Positions 27,772 through 39,036 are shown, numbered from the stretch's first letter. The stretch is 64,000 nt of DNA from an uncultured Clostridia bacterium (GCA_945915065.1 CAMEER010000002.1:41263-105262), one strand, 5' to 3'. The notes: generated by a model not told the origin, from the letters alone. Made by a program: numbers and translations.

Positions 27772-27816
27772 AAGCCCCGGCAAAAGTGCTGTACAGGCGC
27801 TTTTACCGGGGCTTTT
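27772..27816 (+). terminator. Terminator after ROK kinase
   Basis: agccccggcaaaagtgc ... gcgcttttaccggggcttttt. Confidence 0.88.
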
Positions 27817-27929
27817 TCCGTATTTCTTTTGCCAGAACGGCTGAAAATTCACAATTTTTACTTTCCTTTTTCCCGTTTCTCTGGTATACTAAAGTGTTGT
27901 AATGCATTTTACCCCAGAGGAGGAAACCC

Positions 27930-28850
27930 ATGAAACGAACGATTTTACTGATCCTGTCACTGGTGCTGGTGCTGGCCCTTATGGGCTGCGGCGGCGAGAA
28001 AGAGGACGCCGCGGCGGAGGTGGCAGACAACAATATGCTTGCCAGCAATACCCAGACGGCTGTTACCGACGCCGGCTATCTGGAGTATGACAACAGCCAG
28101 GTCACCTGCCGCTTCCGGAAGGAAGAGGAGACATGGAAATGGGTGGATAATGAGAAATTCCCGCTGGATGCCGCATATATCGAGGAAATATTAGCGGCGC
28201 TGGAGGCACTGGACACTACGCTGACGCCGGTGGATCCGGCGGTAGATCCGGCGGACTGCGGTTTGGACGAGTCTGAGCGGTATTTGACCGTTACGGTGGG
28301 CGAGGAGACCACCACGCTGCGCTTCGGTAACCAAAGTACCTCCGGCGAATGGTATATGTCTGTTGACGGCAGCAGTGACGTCTATCTGGCGGCAGATGAT
28401 TTTGTCAGGCTGATGGACCGCCGCATCTATGACATGGCGGTACTGCCCACACTGCCGGAGCTGACAGAGGATAATCTGACGGTCATTACCGTCAGGAGCA
28501 GCGAAAACAACAAAAATGTCCGTCTGACCAAGACTGACGAGGGCTGGGTTCTGGAAAACCGTTTGGCCCCCGAAAAGGCGGAAGCTGTGGAAACAGCGCT
28601 GGCGGAGTTTTCCTTTGACAGCTGCTTCAACTTCGATCCCTCCCCGGACGCGGCCCCGCTGTGCGGGCTGGACGTCCCCAGCGCGGTGATCTCCGTGGCC
28701 TACATCAACACCGTAGGCACCGAGACTACTATGACCCTGTCGCTGGGTACGCTGCGCCAGGATGGTTTCTACTATGTAACGCTCAACGACGACACCACCG
28801 TCTATCTGGTGTCCCAGGACAAAGTGGCGCCGTTCCTGGCGCTGCTGTAA
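27930..28850 (+). CDS. DUF4340-like lipoprotein
   Basis: Lipobox ALMGCGG; two repeated FRKEEETWKW/LTKTDEGWVLENR-type modules. Confidence 0.75.
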   Translation: MKRTILLILSLVLVLALMGCGGEKEDAAAEVADNNMLASNTQTAVTDAGYLEYDNSQVTCRFRKEEETWKWVDNEKFPLDAAYIEEILAALEALDTTLTPVDPAVDPADCGLDESERYLTVTVGEETTTLRFGNQSTSGEWYMSVDGSSDVYLAADDFVRLMDRRIYDMAVLPTLPELTEDNLTVITVRSSENNKNVRLTKTDEGWVLENRLAPEKAEAVETALAEFSFDSCFNFDPSPDAAPLCGLDVPSAVISVAYINTVGTETTMTLSLGTLRQDGFYYVTLNDDTTVYLVSQDKVAPFLALL

Positions 28851-28864
28851 CAGGAGGGTGCGCC

Positions 28865-29551
28865 ATGCGCCTTTTGATCGTGGAGGATGAGGTCCGGTTG
28901 GCGGACACCCTGCGCCAGCTGCTGAACCGGCAGGGATACACCGCAGACGTGTACTATGATGGTGTCAGTGGGCTGGACAATGCCATGACCGGCATCTATG
29001 ATCTGATGGTGCTGGACGTGATGCTGCCCGGTATGAACGGCTTTCAGGTGGTGAAGAAGCTGCGGGAGGCCGGTGTCACCACGCCGGTGCTGATGCTGAC
29101 CGCCAAAAGCGACGTGAGCGACCGCATCCATGGGCTGGACTGCGGCGCGGACTACTATCTTACCAAGCCCTTTGAGCCGGAGGAGCTGCTGGCCTGCGTC
29201 CGCACGCTGCTGCGGCGCAGCGGCGGACAACTGCAGGAGAGCGACACGCTCACCTGGGGCGACCTGTCGCTGGAACGCGCCACCTTCTCGCTATCCTGCG
29301 CCGAGCGTGCGGTGCGGCTCAGCCGCCGGGAGTACGACCTGATGGAGCTGCTGATGCGCAACGGAAATCAGGTGGTCACCAAGGAGCAGATCCTGGTAAA
29401 GGTCTGGGGCTATGACTCACAGGCGGAGGACAACAATGTGGAAGTGTATATCTCCTTCCTCCGCCGGAAGCTGAATCACCTTCACTCCACAGTGAAGATC
29501 AAGACGCTGCGGATGCTGGGTTATTGTCTGACGCAGGAGGTGGAAGCATGA
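28865..29551 (+). CDS. OmpR-family response regulator
   Basis: LLIVEDEVRLADTL, LMVLDVMLPGMNG, YYLTKPFEPEELLA, C-terminal winged helix. Confidence 0.95.
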   Translation: MRLLIVEDEVRLADTLRQLLNRQGYTADVYYDGVSGLDNAMTGIYDLMVLDVMLPGMNGFQVVKKLREAGVTTPVLMLTAKSDVSDRIHGLDCGADYYLTKPFEPEELLACVRTLLRRSGGQLQESDTLTWGDLSLERATFSLSCAERAVRLSRREYDLMELLMRNGNQVVTKEQILVKVWGYDSQAEDNNVEVYISFLRRKLNHLHSTVKIKTLRMLGYCLTQEVEA

Positions 29552-30720
29552 TCCGCAAGCTGCGCTGGAAGATCACCGGTGTCACGCTGCTGGTGGCGTC
29601 CGTGATACTGCTGGCGGTGTTCGCCGGTGTATATTACTTCTCTCAGGCCAATATTGCCGAAAGCTATACCCATCAGCTGCGGCAGGCGGTACAGACCGGT
29701 ACCGCCGATGTCCGGCTGCCCTGCTTTGTGGCGGAGGTACTGCCCAGCGGCACTGTCCGTATCTCTGGCAGTAATTACTACGATCTGGAGGATGGGGATG
29801 CCCTGACACAGCTGGTGGCCGAGGCGCTGTCCGCCCGTGCTGACAGCGGCGTGCTGTCCAAGCAGCATATGCGCTACTACCGGCAGCAGGGACTACTGAG
29901 TGTCCGCATCGCCTTTATGGACAGTACCTTTGAGCAGGCTACGCTGCGGGCGCTGGTGCGCATTTGCCTGCTGATCGGCGGCGGCGCGCTGCTGGTGCTG
30001 CTGGGATTGAGTTGGCTGTTGAGCGGGTTTGTCACCCGTCCCGTGGCCCGAACATGGCAGAATCAGCAGCAGTTCCTCTCCGATGCCAGCCATGAACTGA
30101 AAACGCCCCTGACGGTGATCCTGTCCTCCGCCGATCTGCTAAAGGAAACCGCCCGGGAGGAACAACGGCAGTATGTGGACAATATCTCGGTTGAGTCACG
30201 CCGGATGCGGGCGCTGGTGGAGGATATGCTGACGCTTTCCCGGGCAGAGAGCGGCCGGGCTGTCTCCTTCGTCCCGGTGGATCTCAGTGATCTGGTCACC
30301 GATGCCGCCCTGCGGTTCGAGCCGGTGGCCTTTGAAGCGGGACATCCCCTGCAGTATGACATCCAAAACGATGTGTCCTTGTCCGGCGACCGGCAGCAGC
30401 TGGATCAGCTGCTGGATATCCTGCTGGACAACGCGGTGAAGTATGCCGCCGCCGGCGCACCCATTCGGCTGACACTGGATATTTCCGGTAAAAATGCGGT
30501 GCTGGCGGTGGAAAACCCCGGCGAGCCCATTCCGGCGGACAAGCTGCCCCATCTGTTTGAGCGGTTCTACCGTGTGGATGACGCCCGCTCCGGTACGGAC
30601 GGCTTTGGATTAGGGCTGTCCATCGCCCAGCAGATCGTACAGCGGCACCGCGGGACCATTGCCGCCGCCAGCGATAACGGTGTTACCCGCTTCACCGTAA
30701 CGCTTCCGCTGCGCCATTGA
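29548..30720 (+). CDS. Sensor histidine kinase (HisKA/HATPase_c)
   Basis: DASHELKTPLTVILSSADLL, LLDNAVKYAA, FGLGLSIAQQIVQRH; two TM. Confidence 0.95.
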   Translation: MIRKLRWKITGVTLLVASVILLAVFAGVYYFSQANIAESYTHQLRQAVQTGTADVRLPCFVAEVLPSGTVRISGSNYYDLEDGDALTQLVAEALSARADSGVLSKQHMRYYRQQGLLSVRIAFMDSTFEQATLRALVRICLLIGGGALLVLLGLSWLLSGFVTRPVARTWQNQQQFLSDASHELKTPLTVILSSADLLKETAREEQRQYVDNISVESRRMRALVEDMLTLSRAESGRAVSFVPVDLSDLVTDAALRFEPVAFEAGHPLQYDIQNDVSLSGDRQQLDQLLDILLDNAVKYAAAGAPIRLTLDISGKNAVLAVENPGEPIPADKLPHLFERFYRVDDARSGTDGFGLGLSIAQQIVQRHRGTIAAASDNGVTRFTVTLPLRH

Positions 30721-30747
30721 CACATCTGTAAAATCGAGGTCTTTCTT

Positions 30748-32334
30748 ATGTTTGATATTCTTCTGCGGGGCGGTACCGTCATCGACGGTACCGGCCGCGC
30801 CGCCTTTCCGGCGGACGTCGCCATCGAAAAGGGCCGCATTGCCGCCGTGGGGCATCTGCCTGACGCCGCAGCCCGTCAAACGGTGGACTGCACCGGTTTG
30901 ACGGTAACGCCCGGTTTTATCGACATCCACCGCCACGCCGACGGCGCGGCGTTCCGCCCCGGCTTCGGCGCGTGGGAGCTGTGTCAGGGCCTGACCACCA
31001 TCGTCAACGGCAACTGCGGCCTGTCGGCGGCCCCCTTCGGCCCGACCAACGCCGCCTCCATCCGGGCCTATCTCCAGCCCATCACCGGCACGCTGCCGGC
31101 GGCGCTGGACAGCGGTTCACTGGCGGGCTATTTCCGCTCCCTGCCGCCGCTTCCGGTGAATGTGGGGATGCTGGTGGGGGCAGGTACTCTCCGGGCCGAC
31201 GCGGCAGGCTATGAGCTGACGGAGCTGACGGACGGTCACTTTTCCGCCATCCACCGTGCCATGGAGCAGGCACTGGCCGACGGCGCGCTGGGCGTCAGCC
31301 TTGGTCTGGGCTACGCGCCGGAGTGCTTTTATTCTACATCCGATCTCATTCGCGCCTTACAGCCGGTGGCCGGGACAAAGATCCCTGTCACTGTCCACAT
31401 GCGGCAGGAGGGCGGCGGCGTGGTGGCGTCCGTACAGGAGATGATCACAGTAGCCCGGGCGCTGGGCTGTCCCGTTCACATCAGCCACCTGAAGGCCATG
31501 GGCCGGGACAACTGGGGCAGCAAAATCCCGCAGGTGCTGTCGCTTTTGGAGCAGGCACGAAGCGAGGGCCTTGCGGTGGACTGCGACGTATACCCCTACA
31601 CCGCCGGCTCCACCCAACTGCTGCACATTCTGCCGCCGGATTTTCTCACCGGCGGCATGGAGGCGGTGGTGGCGCGCCTGCGTGACAAGGAGGCCCGAAA
31701 GGAACTGGCGGCGCGCATCGAAAGTGGCTCCGGTTTCGATGATATCGCCAAGCTGGCCGGGTGGGACGGCATCTATCTTACCTCCCTCCACTGCCCGGAG
31801 GATCATCCCTATCAGGGCAAGAATCTGATGGAGATCGCCGCGCTGATGGGACAGGATCCCCTGACCGTCTGCTGTGAACTGCTGGTCCGGGAGCACGGCC
31901 AGATCACCATGATCGACTTCATGGCGTCGGAGGAGGATATCTGCGCTATCCTCCGCTCACCCCTGTCCTGCGTCATCTCCGACGCGACATATCCCACGGA
32001 GGGGCAGCTGCACCCCCGGGTCTGCGGCAATGTGACCCACCTGCTGGAGCATTTTGTCCGAGAAAAGGGCGCGCTGTCGTGGGAGAACGCCGTCCACAAG
32101 CTGACGGAAAAACCGGCAGAGGTGCTGGGCCTGAAAGGAAAAGGACGGCTTGCCGCCGGATACGACGCGGATGTGTGCGTATTTGCGCCGGAGGCTCTCC
32201 ACGAACGGGCCGGCTATACCGACCCCCGGGAGCTGTCGGCCGGCATGACCCATGTGCTGGTCAATGGTGTATTTGCCATCCGTGACGGCGCGCTGACCGG
32301 CGAAACGGGCGGAAAAGTCATAAAAGCGTCATAA
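30748..32334 (+). CDS. N-acyl-D-amino-acid deacylase / D-aminoacylase-like amidohydrolase
   Basis: TVTPGFIDIHRHADGA, GNCGLSAAPFGP, HISHLKAMGRDNWG, ALSWENAVHKLTEKPAEVLGL. Confidence 0.88.
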   Translation: MFDILLRGGTVIDGTGRAAFPADVAIEKGRIAAVGHLPDAAARQTVDCTGLTVTPGFIDIHRHADGAAFRPGFGAWELCQGLTTIVNGNCGLSAAPFGPTNAASIRAYLQPITGTLPAALDSGSLAGYFRSLPPLPVNVGMLVGAGTLRADAAGYELTELTDGHFSAIHRAMEQALADGALGVSLGLGYAPECFYSTSDLIRALQPVAGTKIPVTVHMRQEGGGVVASVQEMITVARALGCPVHISHLKAMGRDNWGSKIPQVLSLLEQARSEGLAVDCDVYPYTAGSTQLLHILPPDFLTGGMEAVVARLRDKEARKELAARIESGSGFDDIAKLAGWDGIYLTSLHCPEDHPYQGKNLMEIAALMGQDPLTVCCELLVREHGQITMIDFMASEEDICAILRSPLSCVISDATYPTEGQLHPRVCGNVTHLLEHFVREKGALSWENAVHKLTEKPAEVLGLKGKGRLAAGYDADVCVFAPEALHERAGYTDPRELSAGMTHVLVNGVFAIRDGALTGETGGKVIKAS

Positions 32335-32361
32335 AAAACCGGCCACATGGCCGGTTTTTTT
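32334..32361. terminator. Bidirectional terminator
   Basis: aaaaaaccggccacatggccggttttttt between convergent genes. Confidence 0.88.
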
Positions 32362-32369
32362 ATGACGCT

Positions 32370-33302
32370 TTACGCTGCTTTCTTCGGCGTCGTGTTGGCG
32401 GCGTAGACGCAAACCAGAATCACCATCACACCGATGATCTGCCAGATCCCGAAGGGCTCCCGCAGCAGTACCACGCCGGCCAGCACGCTGACCACAGTGG
32501 TCACATTGCTGAACAGCGACGTTTCCGACACCGTCAGATGGGCGTTGGCGAAGTTCAGAAGGAAGTAGGCCACCACCGAGGACACCAGCCCCAGATAGAT
32601 CACCGCGCCCCAGAAGCTGCCGCTTTGCATGGCCGGCAGGAAGGTCTCCGCCATGTGTCCCGCCCCCTGAATCAGCGCTGAGGGAATAAAGAACACCATG
32701 CCCACGGTGAACATCACATATGTCACCTCGAAGGGGGTAAACCTCTCTGCCGCCTTGTGGCTGAGGGTGTAGTACACGGCGTCGCAGCCTACCGTCATCA
32801 GCAAAAACACCAGTCCCAGCACGGAGATGCGGGTCTCGCCGCCCATGTAGATAAAGGCCACGCCGATGATGCACAGTACCGCGCACACCACCTGACGGCG
32901 TGTGACCTTTTCGTGCAGCACCAGCACATCCATCAGGATACAGGCAATGGGTACCACCGCGATGATGGTACCGGCCACGGCGGAGGAGGTGTACAAAATA
33001 CCGTAATTCTCGCAGAAGAAGTACAGCACCGGCTGGATCAGACCCAGCAGCACCAAAGATCCGATGGGCTTCCCCTTCAGGGAAAAAGCAAACAGCGGGC
33101 GGCCCCGCAATTTTCCCACCAGCGCGTTGACGCCGATGACCAGTGACATGGCGACAAAGGCCGTGATAAATCGAAACGCCAGCAGCACCGTAGGCTTGGC
33201 CACCTCCAGCGCCAGCTTGGAAAACATGAAGCTCATGCCGAAGATGACCGCGGCCAGCAGCGCGAACACCAGCGACAGGGTACGTTTTTTCTTCTCCTGC
33301 AT
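32370..33302 (-). CDS. DMT superfamily (EamA) transporter
   Basis: Ten TM segments with EamA-type duplicated halves. Confidence 0.92.
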   Translation of the reverse strand: MQEKKKRTLSLVFALLAAVIFGMSFMFSKLALEVAKPTVLLAFRFITAFVAMSLVIGVNALVGKLRGRPLFAFSLKGKPIGSLVLLGLIQPVLYFFCENYGILYTSSAVAGTIIAVVPIACILMDVLVLHEKVTRRQVVCAVLCIIGVAFIYMGGETRISVLGLVFLLMTVGCDAVYYTLSHKAAERFTPFEVTYVMFTVGMVFFIPSALIQGAGHMAETFLPAMQSGSFWGAVIYLGLVSSVVAYFLLNFANAHLTVSETSLFSNVTTVVSVLAGVVLLREPFGIWQIIGVMVILVCVYAANTTPKKAA

Positions 33303-33372
33303 TGTCTTACCTTCTTTCGTTGTGCGGTTTTATGATATCATATTCTGCGCTCGTTGGCAACAGGGCAAAACA

Positions 33373-33396
33373 AAAGCCGGACCAACGGCCGGCTTT
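33373..33396 (-). terminator. Terminator downstream of micro-ORF
   Basis: aaagccgg ccgttggt ccggcttttgtttt on minus. Confidence 0.7.
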
Positions 33397-33467
33397 CGTT
33401 ATATCTGCCATAAATTGGAAACAGAAACAGCCCATATTTTGTCTCGGCGCATGTGTTCTCATGCGTG

Positions 33468-33545
33468 TTACTTGGCGACCCGACTGGCGATACCCACGAT
33501 CAGCAGTACGACGCCAATACCGGCCAGCAGCAGATTCAGTGCCAT
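33468..33545 (-). CDS. Micro-ORF: 25-aa predicted single-TM membrane peptide
   Basis: MALNLLLAGIGVVLLIVGIASRVAK; SD AAAGGAG; promoter TTTACA-17-TATGAT (33586-33614); terminator downstream. Confidence 0.7.
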   Translation of the reverse strand: MALNLLLAGIGVVLLIVGIASRVAK

Positions 33546-33585
33546 ATACCGTCGCTCCTTTCTTCTATGTTCCCGGGTTGACTAT

Positions 33586-33614
33586 ATCATAGCACAGCGG
33601 GTTCCATTTGTAAA
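33586..33614 (-). promoter_or_regulatory. SigmaA-like promoter of the micro-ORF
   Basis: TTTACA, 17-nt spacer, TATGAT. Confidence 0.65.
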
Positions 33615-33697
33615 ACGCACCATTTTCATCAATCTCATGAAAAAATGTTTGAACCCCGCCGCGATTTTTGCTACAATACAGAAACAGGGGGGATAGC

Positions 33698-34591
33698 ATG
33701 AGTCTGGCCAAATATGAGATCCTGCTGAAGGTGGCGGAGTGCGGCAGCTTTACCCGCGCCGCCCAACAGCTGAACTTTACCCAATCCGGCATCAGTCACG
33801 CCGTCAGTTCGCTGGAAACGGAGCTGGGTACCACGCTGGTGGTGCGCAGTCACGGCGGCGTATCCTTGACGGCGGACGGGCGGGCGCTGCTGCCCTATTT
33901 CCGGGAGATGTGTGCCCTGCAGCACCAATTGGAGCAGAAGGCCGCCGACCTGCGGGGGTTGGACACCGGTCTTGTGCGGGTGGCCACATTCACCAGTGTG
34001 TCGGAAAAGTGGATGCCCTATATCCTGAAAAGCTTTCAGGATATGTACCCCAAGATCGAATTTGAGCTGCTGCCCTCCAATTTCAACAGTGAGATCACCG
34101 AGTGGGTCGCCCACGGACAGGCGGACTGCGGTTTTGTCAGCCTGCCTGTGGAAAGCCATCTGGACAGCTGGCTGTTACAGCGGGATCAGTGGAAGGTCAT
34201 TGTCCCCTGCAATCATCCGCTGGCGGGGCGGGATCCCTTCCCGCCGGAGGCGCTGGAGAAGTACCCGGTGATCTTACTGAACGAGGGCGATGACTATGAG
34301 ATCCAAGAGGTGTTCGACACGCTGAACATCCGGCCCAACATTCAGTATACGGTGCAGCAGGATCAGACCATTCTGGCCATGGTGTCCAGCGGCCTCGGCA
34401 TCAGCATCATAGAGGAGCTGATGCTCCAGCGCTGTGTGTATCCGCTGGTGTCCTGCCGGCTGCCCCGGCCCTTTTACCGCAATATCGGCATCTGCGTCAA
34501 AGACAAGAACGCGCTGTCCCTTTCCACCCAACGGTTCATCGATCATGTGCGCCACTGGGTACTGATCAACGGTGGACTGGACAGCCAGTGA
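33698..34591 (+). CDS. LysR family transcriptional regulator
   Basis: ILLKVAECGSFTRAAQQLNFTQSGISHAVSSLETELG HTH. Confidence 0.95.
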   Translation: MSLAKYEILLKVAECGSFTRAAQQLNFTQSGISHAVSSLETELGTTLVVRSHGGVSLTADGRALLPYFREMCALQHQLEQKAADLRGLDTGLVRVATFTSVSEKWMPYILKSFQDMYPKIEFELLPSNFNSEITEWVAHGQADCGFVSLPVESHLDSWLLQRDQWKVIVPCNHPLAGRDPFPPEALEKYPVILLNEGDDYEIQEVFDTLNIRPNIQYTVQQDQTILAMVSSGLGISIIEELMLQRCVYPLVSCRLPRPFYRNIGICVKDKNALSLSTQRFIDHVRHWVLINGGLDSQ

Positions 34592-34593
34592 AC

Positions 34594-34625
34594 AAACGGC
34601 AGCGGCCATCAGGCCGCTGCCGTTT
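34594..34625. terminator. Bidirectional terminator
   Basis: aaacggcagcggcc atca ggccgctgccgtttccctt. Confidence 0.85.
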
Positions 34626-34628
34626 CCC

Positions 34629-35693
34629 TTATTCTATCGTGCCGCCGCCCAGCACTGTCTCTCCGTCATAAAGTACTGCCGCCTGTCCTGCGGTAATGGC
34701 CCGCTGGGGCTCGTCAAAGATCAGATGCAGCCGTCCGTCCGGCAGCGGCTTCGCCAGTGCCGGGGCCTCCGTCTGGCTGTAGCGCGTTTTGGCGGTACAG
34801 CGGAAAGGCGCGTCCGGCGTCTGTCCGGCGATCCAGTTGACGCGCCCGGCGGTCAGTTCCCGGCGAAACAGCTTGTCGTTATCCCCCAGCACCACGGTGT
34901 TGTCCGCCTCGTTCTTGGCCAGCACATACACGTGCCTGCCCAGCGCGATGCCAAGGCCCTTGCCCTGCCCGATGGTGTAGCAGGGAAGCCCCCGGTGCCG
35001 GCCCAGCACATGGCCTTCCTCATCCACAAAATTGCCCGGCTCCAGCGAGACTCCCTGAGAGCGCAGGAAGGACACATAGTCGCCGTCAGGGATAAAGCAG
35101 ATATCCTGACTGTCGGATTTATCGGCGTTCAGCAGACCCGCTTCCCGGGCGCTGCTGCGAATGAAGGGCTTGTCGTGATCCCCCACCGGCAGCAGCAGAT
35201 GGGAGAGCTGATACTGGGTCAGCTGATACAGCACATAGCTCTGGTCCTTGCGCCGGTCACGACCCCGCAGCAGCCGGTACAGGCCTGTTTCCTCGTCATA
35301 TACCACCCGGGCGTAGTGCCCTGTGGCAATATAGTCATAGCCCAGTGTCACCGCCCGGTCCAGCAGCGCGCCGAACTTCAGGCAGCGGTTGCAGTCGATG
35401 CAGGGGTTGGGCGTGCGTCCGGCACAGTACTCCGCCGTGAAATGCTCCATCACGTCCCGACGGAAAGCGTCGGTCTCGTTGAACACATAAAACTTCATGC
35501 CCAGCCGGTAGGCCACGGCACGGGCATCCTCTGCGTCGTCGGCGCTGCAGCAGCGGCTGTCGCTGTTGGGGATCAGCTTCAGCATGGCGCCGTCACAGTC
35601 ATAGCCCTGCTGCCGCAGCAGCAGCGCCGCGGCGGAGCTGTCCACGCCGCCGGACATGGCCACCAATACCCGCTTGCCTTTTGTTTGTTCCAT
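34629..35693 (-). CDS. mnmA: tRNA-specific 2-thiouridylase
   Basis: RVLVAMSGGVDSSAAALLL, GRTPNPCIDCNRCLKFG, KDQSYVLYQL. Confidence 0.96.
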   Translation of the reverse strand: MEQTKGKRVLVAMSGGVDSSAAALLLRQQGYDCDGAMLKLIPNSDSRCCSADDAEDARAVAYRLGMKFYVFNETDAFRRDVMEHFTAEYCAGRTPNPCIDCNRCLKFGALLDRAVTLGYDYIATGHYARVVYDEETGLYRLLRGRDRRKDQSYVLYQLTQYQLSHLLLPVGDHDKPFIRSSAREAGLLNADKSDSQDICFIPDGDYVSFLRSQGVSLEPGNFVDEEGHVLGRHRGLPCYTIGQGKGLGIALGRHVYVLAKNEADNTVVLGDNDKLFRRELTAGRVNWIAGQTPDAPFRCTAKTRYSQTEAPALAKPLPDGRLHLIFDEPQRAITAGQAAVLYDGETVLGGGTIE

Positions 35694-35750
35694 AGGTTTA
35701 CCTCGCTGTGTTTCGGGATAAAATACCGGATACGTCGAAATAAAGTGTAA

Positions 35751-35772
35751 CCCCGGCAAAAGCCGGGGTCAA
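35751..35772 (-). terminator. Terminator hairpin
   Basis: ccccggcttttgccggggtt on minus. Confidence 0.65.
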
Positions 35773-35785
35773 GCAAAATTTGCAG

Positions 35786-36592
35786 TTAATCCAAATGGAC
35801 CTCGGTAAATGCCCGGTAGGGAAGCGCGTCACTGAGTTCCATCATCACATGGGAGAAGCCGCCGGCATAATCCATCCGCACATCCCGCACTTCGCCGCTC
35901 CGCCGGACATGAGGCAGCGCCACCGTCACCAGTGTGCCCTCCCCCTCGCGGCTCTCCAGCAGCAGCCGGCCGCCGTGTCCTTCCGCCACCCGGCGGCAGA
36001 TCGGCAGGCCCAGTCCGATGCCCCGGGACAGATCATCCAGCCGCCGGCTCTGCGCCCACCGGCCAAAAACCGTCTCCAAATACTCCGGCGGAATACCGGG
36101 GCCTGTGTCTTTCACGCTCAACAGCACCTGCTTGCCTTTGACCTCCAGCATAACGGAGATGCATCCGGGCGCGGGCGTGAACTTCAGCGCATTGCTCAGC
36201 AGGTTCCACACCAGCCGCTCCAGATATGTCCGGTGTACGGCGGTGACGATATATCGCTCCCGACAGATAAATTCCACCTTGACGCCCGTCTCATGCGCAA
36301 TGGAGGCCGCCTGACGGCACAGCTCATCCAGCCATACCACCAGCTCCAGGTTCTGCGTCTCAAAAGGAGCCTCCGACAGCAGCTCCGGCCCCATAGCCAG
36401 ATTGCTCACCAGCCGCAGCATCCGGTAATAGCTCTGCTGCAGGATAGCGCTTTCCGCGGTGTCCTGCGTTTCCGGCACCGCCAACCGCTGTGCCGCCATG
36501 TGCAGATTGTTCAGCGGCGAACGCAGCGCCTCCGCAATATTAGGCAGCACACTGCCAAGGATCCGTTTTTCCTCCAAACTGAACTCCGCCAT
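35786..36592 (-). CDS. Cytosolic HATPase_c histidine kinase-like protein with degenerate H-box
   Basis: NIAEALRSPLNNL in place of HELRTPL; LLSNALKFTP, DTGPGIPPEY, GIGLGLPICRRVAEGHGG; SD GAGGTG. Confidence 0.85.
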   Translation of the reverse strand: MAEFSLEEKRILGSVLPNIAEALRSPLNNLHMAAQRLAVPETQDTAESAILQQSYYRMLRLVSNLAMGPELLSEAPFETQNLELVVWLDELCRQAASIAHETGVKVEFICRERYIVTAVHRTYLERLVWNLLSNALKFTPAPGCISVMLEVKGKQVLLSVKDTGPGIPPEYLETVFGRWAQSRRLDDLSRGIGLGLPICRRVAEGHGGRLLLESREGEGTLVTVALPHVRRSGEVRDVRMDYAGGFSHVMMELSDALPYRAFTEVHLD

Positions 36593-36704
36593 AGCGTACA
36601 CCTCGTTTCTCTGTCAACCTTTCCCCGTCCCGGCGTCGCTATCCGCAGCAAATTGCGGGGAATTTCCCACATAATACCAAATGAACAAAAGAAAAACAAG
36701 ATAA

Positions 36705-37841
<1,137 letters not shown>

Positions 37842-37893
37842 TTTGCCCATACCAAACTTTCAAGTTTTCCTTCTTTTTTGTTCCAGGAAAAAT

Positions 37894-37917
37894 GCCGCCA
37901 TTCCGGCGGCTTTTTTC
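37894..37917 (+). terminator. Terminator after gap
   Basis: gccgccattccggcggctttttt. Confidence 0.85.
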
Positions 37918-38071
37918 CTATGTCGCTGAATAAAAAAAACAAATTGCTTCCTGTTTTTGTACCAAACAGCGAAAAAGCGGTTTTTCCCGGAAAAACCCTC
38001 TTTCTTTTTCATGGAATGTATGGTACAATAGGTACAAGCGCTATATGCGCGTAGGAAAGGAAACATCCGTC

Positions 38072-38848
38072 ATGGAAAGCAACGCACTTTTGAATGCGAA
38101 TCTGTCGCTGGACAGTGACATTTCTCTGTATGCTCAACTGGTGGGCATCATTAAGCGCAACATCTCCACAGGCGTACTGGCCGTGGGCGACCTGCTGCCC
38201 AGCGAAGCGGAGCTTTGCCGCGCGCTGAACATCAGCCGCAACACCGTCCGCCAGGCCATCGGCGAGCTGGAGGATGAGGGGCTGGTGGTGCGTAAGCGGG
38301 GCCGCGGCACCTTCGTGGCCGACCCCTCCACCAACCGGCGCGGCGTGCGGTATTCCTTCACCACCGAGGTGTCCTCCATGGGCAAGGAACCAAGCAGCAC
38401 GCTGGTGGATTTTGAGATTACCACGCCGCCGGCGATCGTCTGTGAAAAGATGGAGCTGCGGGAGGGAACGCCGGTCTACTGCTTTACCCGTATCCGCAAT
38501 GTGGACGGCGAGCCGCTGATCCTTGAGACCAGCTACTATCCTCAGTATATTTACCCCAATCTGACCCGCGAAATGGTGCAGACCCACAGCTTTTATTCCC
38601 TGCTGTATCATGTGGGCATCACGCCGTTTACCGCCGAGGAAAGCTACGAGGCGGTGACGCTGGACAGCCACAGTGCCGAGCTGCTGGGCGTGGAGCCGGA
38701 CAGCTGTGCCTTCTATCACCAGCGCCGTACCCGCACGGAGGACGGCCGGGTGTATGAGTATACCCGCAGCTATATCCGGGGCGACCGGGTCCGTCTGGAC
38801 GTACATATGCAGAAATCCGGCATCCATTTTACCCGCAGCATCGACTGA
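38072..38848 (+). CDS. GntR family (HutC/UTRA) transcriptional regulator
   Basis: LPSEAELCRALNISRNTVRQAIGELEDEGLVVRKRGRGTFV; UTRA-like C-terminus. Confidence 0.94.
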   Translation: MESNALLNANLSLDSDISLYAQLVGIIKRNISTGVLAVGDLLPSEAELCRALNISRNTVRQAIGELEDEGLVVRKRGRGTFVADPSTNRRGVRYSFTTEVSSMGKEPSSTLVDFEITTPPAIVCEKMELREGTPVYCFTRIRNVDGEPLILETSYYPQYIYPNLTREMVQTHSFYSLLYHVGITPFTAEESYEAVTLDSHSAELLGVEPDSCAFYHQRRTRTEDGRVYEYTRSYIRGDRVRLDVHMQKSGIHFTRSID

Positions 38849-38875
38849 GGGCAGGACATCTGAGCGACATCGAAG

Positions 38876-38902
38876 AAGAGCGGCATGTGCCGCTCTTTTT
38901 TT
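38876..38902 (+). terminator. Terminator after GntR gene
   Basis: agagcggcatgtgccgctcttttttt. Confidence 0.88.
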
Positions 38903-39007
38903 GTGGGAACGTTCTCCCGGCTCGTGCCTGCGGTCAGGCCGCGGCCCGGCAGCGCGGAAAGAGGAATTTCGCGCCATTTGTTCACAAATAATTCAACTCT
39001 GGAACTC

Positions 39008-39036
39008 TTGACATTCTCTTCCTGTGGTGGTACACT
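39008..39036 (+). promoter_or_regulatory. SigmaA promoter of the hrcA operon
   Basis: TTGACA, 17-nt spacer, TACACT, directly upstream of CIRCE. Confidence 0.85.
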
